Assembly (NCBI RefSeq): GCF_036226365.1
Contig: NZ_CP108462.1
Location: 7,658,501-7,722,500, forward strand
From: Streptomyces sp. NBC_01262
GTDB taxonomy: Bacteria; Actinomycetota; Actinomycetes; Streptomycetales; Streptomycetaceae
Direction: 5' to 3'
DNA: 64,000 bases
Of the stretch, positions 58,002 to 64,000 are shown piece after piece. The first letter of the stretch is position 1, and each line of letters opens with the position of its first letter. The notes under the pieces are model-generated. The model did not search any database and was not told the DNA's origin. It was given only the letters and a program-made list of their open reading frames with translations. The position numbers and the translations under genes are program-made.

Positions 58002-59246
58002 TCAGGTGCGGGCGGTCTTCAGCCAGGTCCGCTTGCCGGTGAGCATCCGCCACAGTCCCCACCAGCCGGCCGCGAACCAGATGTAGCCGTAGAAGATGAA
58101 GATGTGGGCCACCAGCACCGACCGCAGCAGGCCGAGGCTGCGCTCGCGCCGGGCGTAGACGTATCCGTAGGTGTAGGCCGCCGTGAACGACAGCAGGTAC
58201 GGCCCGGCCAGCCACATCGGCGAGACCAGCGGATGCCCGATGCGCACCGAGGCCACGACGGTGCCGCCCAGCGCGATCAGGAACGACAGCGGCAGCAGCG
58301 AGGTCAGCAGGATCAGCACCGGGCTGGACAGGTGGTAGAGCAGGTCGATCGCGGCCCGGCCGGGGACGTCGCGCAGGATGGTCGGCACGAGACCGGCCGA
58401 CTGGAGATGCCCCTGGAACCAGCGGGAGCGCTGGCGGACCAGCCGCCGTACGTCGAGCACGGCCTGCTGGGAGACGGCGGCGGTGGGGCAGTACTGATTG
58501 CGCCAGCCGTGCGCGATGAGGCGGACCCCGAGGTCGAGATCCTCGGTCAGGCTGTCGCTCCACGGGCCCTCGCCGCCGAGCGAGTCCAGCGCCGACAGCC
58601 GCATGAACTGGCCGTTTCCGCCCATGCCTACGCTGCCCAGGAAGCGCCGTGCGCTCTGGAACACGTCGCCGTAGACCACGAACTCCATGTCCTGCAGCCG
58701 CGCGATCAGCCCCTCGGTGCGGTTGTACATGCGCACGCCGATCTGGACGCCGCCGGTGCGCGGGTCGTCGAAGAACGGGTCGACGGCCTGCACGACATGC
58801 GGGTCCAGCCGTCCGTCCGCGTCGACGACGCAAAGGATCACGTCCTGCGCGTCGCGGTAGCCGAGCAGCCCCGACGTGCGCAGGTGGCGTACGCCGGCGT
58901 TGAGCGCCGCGCCCTTGCCGCGCCGGGCGTTGGGGAGGCGGCGCTGGTAGAGCCGGACGCGGGGGTGGTCGCAGGCGCGGACGATGTCGGCGGTGCCGTC
59001 CTCGGAGCCGTCGTCGATGACGAGGGCGATGAAGTTGCCGATGGGCAGCGAGGTGATGCGGGCCAGGCTCTCGGCGAGGACTTTTTCCTCGTTCAGGCAG
59101 GCCAGCAGGAAGACGTAGAAGCGCTCGGTGCCGGGGACGCGCGAGCGGCGGACCCGGAAGCGGGAGAGCGTGAAGAGGACGGTGTTGTAGCAGCCGGCCA
59201 TGACGATGATCGCCATGGCGGCCCACAGGAACGGTTCCTCGGTCAC
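58002..59246 (-). CDS. Membrane glycosyltransferase family 2, processive type
   Basis: A 414-residue enzyme with one N-terminal membrane segment (about 9-29), a GT2 domain and three or four C-terminal segments (from about 300). The catalytic set is complete: DD at 78-79, DAD at 142-144, TED at 234-236 and QXXRW at 272-276. This is the layout of cellulose, hyaluronan and PNAG synthases, which build and push out a chain at the same time. GTG 59246 overlaps the stop of the small upstream gene (GTGA); an ATG at 59309 is the alternative. Confidence 0.9.
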   Translation of the reverse strand: MTEEPFLWAAMAIIVMAGCYNTVLFTLSRFRVRRSRVPGTERFYVFLLACLNEEKVLAESLARITSLPIGNFIALVIDDGSEDGTADIVRACDHPRVRLYQRRLPNARRGKGAALNAGVRHLRTSGLLGYRDAQDVILCVVDADGRLDPHVVQAVDPFFDDPRTGGVQIGVRMYNRTEGLIARLQDMEFVVYGDVFQSARRFLGSVGMGGNGQFMRLSALDSLGGEGPWSDSLTEDLDLGVRLIAHGWRNQYCPTAAVSQQAVLDVRRLVRQRSRWFQGHLQSAGLVPTILRDVPGRAAIDLLYHLSSPVLILLTSLLPLSFLIALGGTVVASVRIGHPLVSPMWLAGPYLLSFTAAYTYGYVYARRERSLGLLRSVLVAHIFIFYGYIWFAAGWWGLWRMLTGKRTWLKTART

Positions 59247-59437
59247 GAGCGGTCCCTGGTGCTGCGCAGCCAGATCCGGACTAATAAGAGGGTGAATGCG
59301 ATCAGGCAATAGAGCATGAATCCCGCGCCGGCGGTGGCTTGCAGTGCTTTGGCGTAGGGAATTCCAGGTATGACTTTCGGCGCCCCGGTCATTCCTGCCA
59401 ATGGCAGCATCGTACCCAGGGCGGGTCTTCCGTACAT
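59243..59437 (-). CDS. Small membrane protein coupled to the glycosyltransferase
   Basis: A 64-residue protein with a Gly/Pro/Met-rich N-terminal half (LPLAGMTGAPKVIPG), one membrane segment (about 38-56) and a basic end (RIWLRSTRDRS). It has no known domain. ATG 59437 is chosen because GGGGGGAAA lies 8 nt upstream; in-frame ATGs at 59467 and 59500 lack a ribosome site. The 4-nt overlap with the glycosyltransferase suggests that it is an accessory subunit, as small proteins are in other synthase systems. Confidence 0.7.
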   Translation of the reverse strand: MYGRPALGTMLPLAGMTGAPKVIPGIPYAKALQATAGAGFMLYCLIAFTLLLVRIWLRSTRDRS

Positions 59438-59720
59438 GAGTTGTTTCCCCCCAATGATGTGGTGCATGGGGAAAGATAGCGGAGGGTGTTCGATGGTCAT
59501 CTCCGGTGATCGGTTCTGTTGGGGCGATTGCTCTGCTGGAGTGACTTGTGTGAGTGGAAGTTCACTCGTGTGGGGTAGCGGGGCGCGTTGTGCCGCATGG
59601 TTAAATGTTTGAAAATGTTGAGAAGGAATCGAATATAAAAATGAATAACTCCCCCCGTTGACACCGGGATTGTCAGGGCTGAACAATCGGCCCTTCGCTG
59701 TACGCTCCAATGGGGGGAAC
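59438..59720. promoter_or_regulatory. Divergent promoter region of the polysaccharide locus
   Basis: An AT-rich island (about 59582-59652) in otherwise GC-rich DNA lies between the two transcription units. Dyads seen are GAGTG-n6-CACTC (59552-59567) and GATTGT-n9-ACAATC (59668-59688). TTGACA at 59658-59663 and TACGCT at 59701-59706 are candidate promoter parts, though not at standard spacing to each other. Both first genes have the same ribosome-site style (GGGGGGAA), as if co-evolved. Confidence 0.55.
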
Positions 59721-61610
59721 ATGAAATCCCGATCGAGGAGGCCACGGATCTTCCGGGTCTCCAGTATTCTCGCGCTGGTCGCCGCGCTATTCGGCGGCGT
59801 ATTCCTGGCCACCGCGAACGGCGCCGGAGCCGGAAAACCGGCCGGTGGCCACCACCGCCACGGCGAGGACCTGCGCGACCGGTCCGGCGTGGCCAGGGTC
59901 GACCTGAAGGGCTGGGCGTCGTCCCAGGTCTCCGCCGACAAGACCCGCAGGGCCAAGGCCCCCGTCGCGAAGGCGGCCGTACGGCAGGCGGCATACGTCC
60001 GGCCGGTGGCGCAGGCGCAGGCGCAGGCGCAGACGCGGACCGTACCGGCGGCGCAGACCGTGCAGACCGTGAAGGCCCCGCAGGCCGCCGCGGCCGGCAC
60101 CTCGGCGCTGGTGCTCTACGACACCGCGGGCCCCTACGGCCAGCTCGGCGAGCTGTACGCCATGGCCGCCGCCAACCTCGCCGGTCACTTCGGCACCGTC
60201 GCCGCCAAGCCCGTCTCGCAGTACACCGCGGGCCTGGTCGACCAGTACACGGCGACGATCTACCTCGGCTCGACCTACTACGGCGGCTCCACACCGGACG
60301 CCATCCCGGCCGCCTTCTACACCGACGCCGTCGCCACCACCCACCCGGTGACCTGGCTCGGCGACAACATCTGGTCGCTCGCCAACGCAGCGGGCGTCAC
60401 CGCGTTCACGCAGAAGTACGGCTGGGACCCGACCACTTCGTACTTCACCACCGCCGGCGGCGTAGGCACCGTCAACCAGGTGGCGTACCGGAACCAGAAC
60501 CTCACCCGGAACATCCCGGCCGGGCAGGACGGCGGCGTGCTGCGCCCCAACATCCTCACCGGCGCCGGCTATCCGGCCGTCACCTCGCTCGCACAGGCCA
60601 CGGACTCCGCCACCGGGACGACCTTCCCGTGGGCGGTCCGCTCCTCGAACCTGACGTACATCGGGGAGATCCCCTTCGCCTTCGTCTCCGAGAGCGACCG
60701 CGTCATCGCCTTCGAGGACCTGCTCTTCGACGCACTCGCCCCCGCCACCACCGAGCGGCACCGGGCGATGATGCGCCTGGAGGACATCAGCCCCGACTCC
60801 GACCCGGCCGAGCTGCGCGCCATGGCCGACTACCTGTACTCGGAGAAGATCCCGTACGGCATCAACGTCATCCCCGTCTACAAGGACCCCAAGGGGACCT
60901 ACAACAACGGCACGGCCCAGACCATCACCCTGGTCCAGCGCCCGCAGGTCGTGTCCGCGCTCAAATACATGCTGGCGCGTGGCGCCGTCCTCATGGACCA
61001 CGGCTACACGCACCAGTACAGCAATGTCGCCAACCCGTACGACGGCGTCACCGGTGACGACTTCGAGTTCTACCGCGCTCATGTCGACGCCTCGAACAAC
61101 GTGGTCTACGACGGCACCGTCGCCGAGGACTCCGCCCTGTGGGCGCAGAACAGGGTGACCGCCGCCCTCCTCCAGTTCACCCTGGCCGGCCTGCCCAAGC
61201 CCGCGCTGTGGACCACCCCGCACTACGCCGCCTCGGCGGCCGACTACAAGGTGTTCGCCAAGAACTTCAACGCCCGGCTGGAGCGCTCGCTCTACTTCTC
61301 CGGGACCCTGGGCGGCACCGCCACCCCCAACCAGTTCATCGGCCAGTTCTTCCCGTACGTCGTCAAGGACGTCTACGGCACCACCGTGCTCCCGGAGAAC
61401 ATCGGCAACTACGAGGCCGAGGCCTACAACAACCACCCGGCGCGCCTGCCCGCCGACCTGATCGCCTCCGCGAAGGCGAACCTCGCTGTGCGCGACGGCT
61501 TCGCCAGCTTCTTCTACCACCCCTACTACCCGGTCCAGCCGCTCAAGGACACCGTCGACGGCATCCGCGCCCTCGGCTACACCTTCGTCAGCCCCACGGC
61601 TGTTTCGTGA
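59721..61610 (+). CDS. Exported DUF2334 (polysaccharide deacetylase-like) protein
   Basis: A 629-residue exported protein. A basic start (KSRSRRPRIFR) and hydrophobic segment (about 16-34) form the signal or anchor. An Ala/Gln-rich linker (about 80-125, including a QAQAQAQ run) and an N-terminal domain follow. The DUF2334 domain begins near residue 350 with MMRLEDISPDS (the NodB-like Asp) and MDHGYTHQYS (His pair of the metal site). Relatives remove acetyl groups from amino sugars; activity is inferred. ATG 59721 has GGGGGGAAC directly upstream. The stop overlaps the next gene by 4 nt. Confidence 0.85.
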   Translation: MKSRSRRPRIFRVSSILALVAALFGGVFLATANGAGAGKPAGGHHRHGEDLRDRSGVARVDLKGWASSQVSADKTRRAKAPVAKAAVRQAAYVRPVAQAQAQAQTRTVPAAQTVQTVKAPQAAAAGTSALVLYDTAGPYGQLGELYAMAAANLAGHFGTVAAKPVSQYTAGLVDQYTATIYLGSTYYGGSTPDAIPAAFYTDAVATTHPVTWLGDNIWSLANAAGVTAFTQKYGWDPTTSYFTTAGGVGTVNQVAYRNQNLTRNIPAGQDGGVLRPNILTGAGYPAVTSLAQATDSATGTTFPWAVRSSNLTYIGEIPFAFVSESDRVIAFEDLLFDALAPATTERHRAMMRLEDISPDSDPAELRAMADYLYSEKIPYGINVIPVYKDPKGTYNNGTAQTITLVQRPQVVSALKYMLARGAVLMDHGYTHQYSNVANPYDGVTGDDFEFYRAHVDASNNVVYDGTVAEDSALWAQNRVTAALLQFTLAGLPKPALWTTPHYAASAADYKVFAKNFNARLERSLYFSGTLGGTATPNQFIGQFFPYVVKDVYGTTVLPENIGNYEAEAYNNHPARLPADLIASAKANLAVRDGFASFFYHPYYPVQPLKDTVDGIRALGYTFVSPTAVS

Positions 61611-62659
61611 CCTCACCGCTCAGGAGGACGACCGCCGCGGCTCTCGCGGCGGTCGTCCTCGCGCTCGCCACCGCCTGCACGTCGACCTCCGGCACCGGGG
61701 GTCGGGCGGCGCCGTCGCCGTCGCCATCAACGGACCGCATCCGCGGCATCGCGCTGCCAGCCTGGGACGTCCACGACTACGACAGCCCCCGGGCCGAGTC
61801 CTATCTGCGCCAGATCGCCGCGACCGGCGCCCGCTGGGTCTCCTTCACCCCCACCTGGTACCAGAGCGGCATCCACGACCCCGCCATGCACACCACCGGC
61901 GAGACCGCCGACGACGCGAGCCTTCGCCGCGTCATCCGCCTCGCCCACGCAGCGGGCCTGAAAGTCCAGCTCAAGCCACACGTCGACCTGCCCGGCGACC
62001 TCGACCGCGCCGAGATCCGGCCCACCGACCCCGACGCCTGGTTCGCCGCCTACACCCGCTTCATCACCCACTACGCCCGCCTCGCCCAGCGACTCGGCGT
62101 CCAGCAGCTCGCCGTCGGCACCGAACTCGCCGGCACCTCCCGCGACCGCGCCCACTGGCGGTCCGTCATCGCCGCCGTCCGCGCCGACTACCGGGGCCCG
62201 CTCACCTACGCCGCCAACTACGACGAATACCGTCACATCCCCTTCTGGGACTCCCTCGACCTCATCGGCATCGACGCCTACTGGCCACTGGCCGACCACC
62301 CCACGAGCGACGTGCAACGGCTCCGCCGCGCCTGGCGGCCCATCGCCCGCGAACTCGCCGCCTACTCCGCCCGCCACCACCGCCGGATCCTGTTCACCGA
62401 GGCCGGCTACGTCAGCCAGCGCGGCGCCACCACGGCCCCGTACTCCTGGACCATCAGCGGGCACGGCGGCGCCGCCGAACAGGCCGCCGCCTACGAGGCG
62501 TTGCTCGCCGCCTTCGACGGCGAGCGCTGGTGGGCCGGCGTCAACTGGTGGATGTGGGACGACTGGCCGGACAGCGGCGAGACCCCCGCCCGCCTCGCCT
62601 ACACCCCGCACGGCAAACCGGCCGAGGGGGTGCTGCGCAAGTGGTGGACCCGCAATTAG
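61607..62659 (+). CDS. GH113-like glycoside hydrolase lipoprotein
   Basis: A 350-residue exported (beta/alpha)8 protein. The signal (residues 1-23) ends in ALATAC with Cys24, a plausible lipobox, so it is probably lipid-anchored. Catalytic glutamates are predicted at E173 (AVGTELAGT) and E265 (LFTEAGYVS). The layout fits GH113 and related clan A families. Its GTG overlaps the DUF2334 stop (GTGA). Role in trimming or releasing the polymer is inferred from context. Confidence 0.82.
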   Translation: MTSPLRRTTAAALAAVVLALATACTSTSGTGGRAAPSPSPSTDRIRGIALPAWDVHDYDSPRAESYLRQIAATGARWVSFTPTWYQSGIHDPAMHTTGETADDASLRRVIRLAHAAGLKVQLKPHVDLPGDLDRAEIRPTDPDAWFAAYTRFITHYARLAQRLGVQQLAVGTELAGTSRDRAHWRSVIAAVRADYRGPLTYAANYDEYRHIPFWDSLDLIGIDAYWPLADHPTSDVQRLRRAWRPIARELAAYSARHHRRILFTEAGYVSQRGATTAPYSWTISGHGGAAEQAAAYEALLAAFDGERWWAGVNWWMWDDWPDSGETPARLAYTPHGKPAEGVLRKWWTRN

Positions 62660-62669
62660 CCTGACCGCC

Positions 62670-63629
62670 ATGGTCAACCACCGCACCGTCGACGCGAACG
62701 GCACCCTCCTGCACATCGCGGAGGAGGGTGAGGGCCCGCTGGTCGTGCTGCTGCACGGCTTCCCCGAGCTCTGGTACTCCTGGCGGCACCAGTTCGCCCC
62801 ACTGGCCGCCGCCGGGTACCACGTGGTCGCCCCCGACCAGCGCGGCTACGGGCGCAGCGACCGGCCCGAAGGCGTCGAGCCGTACAACCTGCTCAGCCTG
62901 GTCGGCGACGTCATCGGGCTCGTCCACGCGCTGGGGGAGCGGCAGGCCGTCGTCGTCGGCCACGACTGGGGCGCCCCGGTCGCCTGGCACACGGCGCTGC
63001 TGCGCCCCGATGTCGTACGCGGGGTGGCCGGGCTGAGCGTGCCGCCCCCGTTCCGGGGGGACCGGGCGCCGCTGGAGGCGTTCCGCGAGCTGTACGAGGG
63101 CCGCTTCTACTGGAACTACATCGAGACACCGGGCGTGGCCGACGCGGAGTTCGGCGCCGACGTACGGGCGGGCCTGCGCCGCTGCCTCCACGGCCTGTCC
63201 GGCGACAACCCGGCGAATGAATCTCCCGCCGTCCCCCTCATTCCACCCGGCACCGGCTTCCTCGACCTCTACCCGGAGCCCAAGGAACTCCCCGCCTGGC
63301 TCACCGAGGCCGATCTCGACGTCTACGCCGCCGAGTTCACCGCCTCCGGCTTCACCGGCCCCCTCAACTGGTACCGCAACGCCGACCGCAACTGGATCCT
63401 GACCGCTCCGTGGGCGGGCGCCGCCCTCCAGGTCCCGGGGCTCTACGTGGCCGGGGACCGGGACGTGGTCACCGCCTTCCCGGGGATGCGGGAGCTGATC
63501 CCGGTACTCCCGCAGCTCGTGCCGACGCTGCGCGAGCCGGTGATCCTTCCGGGGTGCGGTCACTGGACCCAGCAGGAGCAGCCGGACGAGGTCAACGAGG
63601 CGCTGCTGGACTTCCTCGGCTCGCTCTGA
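62670..63629 (+). CDS. Epoxide hydrolase-type alpha/beta hydrolase
   Basis: A 319-residue soluble enzyme of the epoxide hydrolase/haloalkane dehalogenase group. HGFPE at 29-33 is the oxyanion loop, D99 in GHDWGAPVAW is the nucleophile, GDRDVV holds the acid and H298 (GCGHWTQQE) the base. A lid-domain Tyr in LNWYRN supports epoxide rather than ester chemistry. It starts 10 nt after the GH113-like gene. It is probably unrelated to polysaccharide synthesis. Confidence 0.9.
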   Translation: MVNHRTVDANGTLLHIAEEGEGPLVVLLHGFPELWYSWRHQFAPLAAAGYHVVAPDQRGYGRSDRPEGVEPYNLLSLVGDVIGLVHALGERQAVVVGHDWGAPVAWHTALLRPDVVRGVAGLSVPPPFRGDRAPLEAFRELYEGRFYWNYIETPGVADAEFGADVRAGLRRCLHGLSGDNPANESPAVPLIPPGTGFLDLYPEPKELPAWLTEADLDVYAAEFTASGFTGPLNWYRNADRNWILTAPWAGAALQVPGLYVAGDRDVVTAFPGMRELIPVLPQLVPTLREPVILPGCGHWTQQEQPDEVNEALLDFLGSL

Positions 63630-63642
63630 GCTCCGGACCCGG

Positions 63643-64000
63643 CTACGTGTCGCACTCCAGCACCGTCCGGCACAGCCCGCACCGCGCCCTCACCCGGCCC
63701 CGCACCGGCACCCGGATCCGCTGATGGCAGGTCGGGCAGGGGAACGAGACCCGCAGCGGCCCGGACAGCCCCCGGCCCTCGAAGGCGTAACCGGCGGAGG
63801 GCAGGGCGGTGCCGGAGCGGCGGTCCTTCGCGTAACGTCGCCGCCCGGCCCAGCCGCAGGCGAGCATCGGCGCGCGGCGCAGGTCCTGCCGGGCGACCGC
63901 CAGCCCGGCCCGGTAGGCGTCGCGGGCCTGGGCACTGGTCAGCCAGGGCTCGATGTCGTCGCCGAAGGCCAGCGCCCGCTTGGCCAGGACGTAGCCGAAC
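63643..64000 (-). CDS. C-terminal part of an unrecognised protein with a zinc ribbon (runs off the window)
   Basis: The last 118 residues of a gene that enters from beyond 64000. After a helical region (DIEPWLTSAQARDAYRAGLA) comes an Arg-rich stretch and a C-terminal zinc ribbon: CPTCHQ and CGLCRT, two CxxC knuckles 20 residues apart. A start at 63867 would cut the helical part, so I treat the frame as partial. Function unknown. It converges on the epoxide hydrolase. Confidence 0.65.
   Translation of the reverse strand, partial: FGYVLAKRALAFGDDIEPWLTSAQARDAYRAGLAVARQDLRRAPMLACGWAGRRRYAKDRRSGTALPSAGYAFEGRGLSGPLRVSFPCPTCHQRIRVPVRGRVRARCGLCRTVLECDT

Noticed and set aside
59243..59437. Cell-wall sorting signal in the small membrane protein (LPLAGMTG)
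   Set aside because: No LPXTG match, and the motif lies before rather than directly at a C-terminal membrane segment of sortase substrate layout.

Overview
The window is chromosomal DNA from a high-GC actinomycete. Gene content and order match the Streptomyces core chromosome: ileS-dksA/traR-lspA-rluD, phoD, dnaE, the his cluster hisD to hisF, hisI-trpE, trpC-trpM-trpB-trpA, lgt and gltBD. GTG starts, start/stop overlaps, Tat and lipoprotein signals and third-position G/C support this. No tRNA, rRNA, CRISPR array, insertion sequence, prophage or attachment site was seen.

Layout. 1-8.2 kb: the 5' part of ileS (minus strand) behind a translational T-box, a DksA/TraR zinc finger with a histone-like tail, lspA, an RluD-type pseudouridine synthase, a GNAT protein, a CPA1 antiporter, an MscS channel and a dienelactone hydrolase. 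8.2-14.8 kb (minus strand): exported proteins (an M15/LAS-like protein, an M43 metalloprotease, PhoD), a DsbA-like protein with a neighbouring membrane protein, and a DUF2252 protein. 14.9-27.2 kb: dnaE, a NYN-domain protein, an ABC exporter pair, DUF2567, a 24-codon gene that looks like ribosomal protein bL37, a YbaK deacylase, a LON-domain protein, a helical-repeat protein and a beta-helix/membrane protein. 27.3-33.1 kb: a tightly packed his operon that includes priA, a Rid-family gene and a 50-residue membrane protein. 33.1-36.7 kb: an ArsR-type regulator beside a long inverted repeat, an MFS exporter, a TIGR03085 protein and a Gly/Pro-rich membrane protein. 36.8-45.6 kb: hisI-trpE, three small Trp-linked membrane proteins, trpC-trpM-trpB-trpA, a second DsbA-like protein and lgt. 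45.9-56 kb: a VIT/CCC1 transporter, gltBD, and an MHYT protein with a NIT-type histidine kinase. 56-62.7 kb: a divergent locus that looks like an extracellular polysaccharide system (QXXRW glycosyltransferase, UDP-GlcNAc 2-epimerase, lectin-like exported protein, DUF2334 deacetylase-like protein, GH113-like lipoprotein). The end holds an epoxide hydrolase and a partial zinc-ribbon gene.

How the genes work together. The amino-acid genes form one network. GltBD makes glutamate, HisH uses glutamine, and PriA most likely serves both histidine and tryptophan synthesis because no separate hisA or trpF is present here. TrpM and the hairpins before trpB may tune tryptophan flow. Readable control signals are the ileS T-box, a GlnR-type half-site before gltB, an iron-box-like palindrome before the VIT transporter, a probable leaderless hisD promoter and strong stem-loops after dnaE, lgt, gltD and both DsbA-side genes. 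The part most likely to hold undescribed biology is the polysaccharide locus at 56-62.7 kb.
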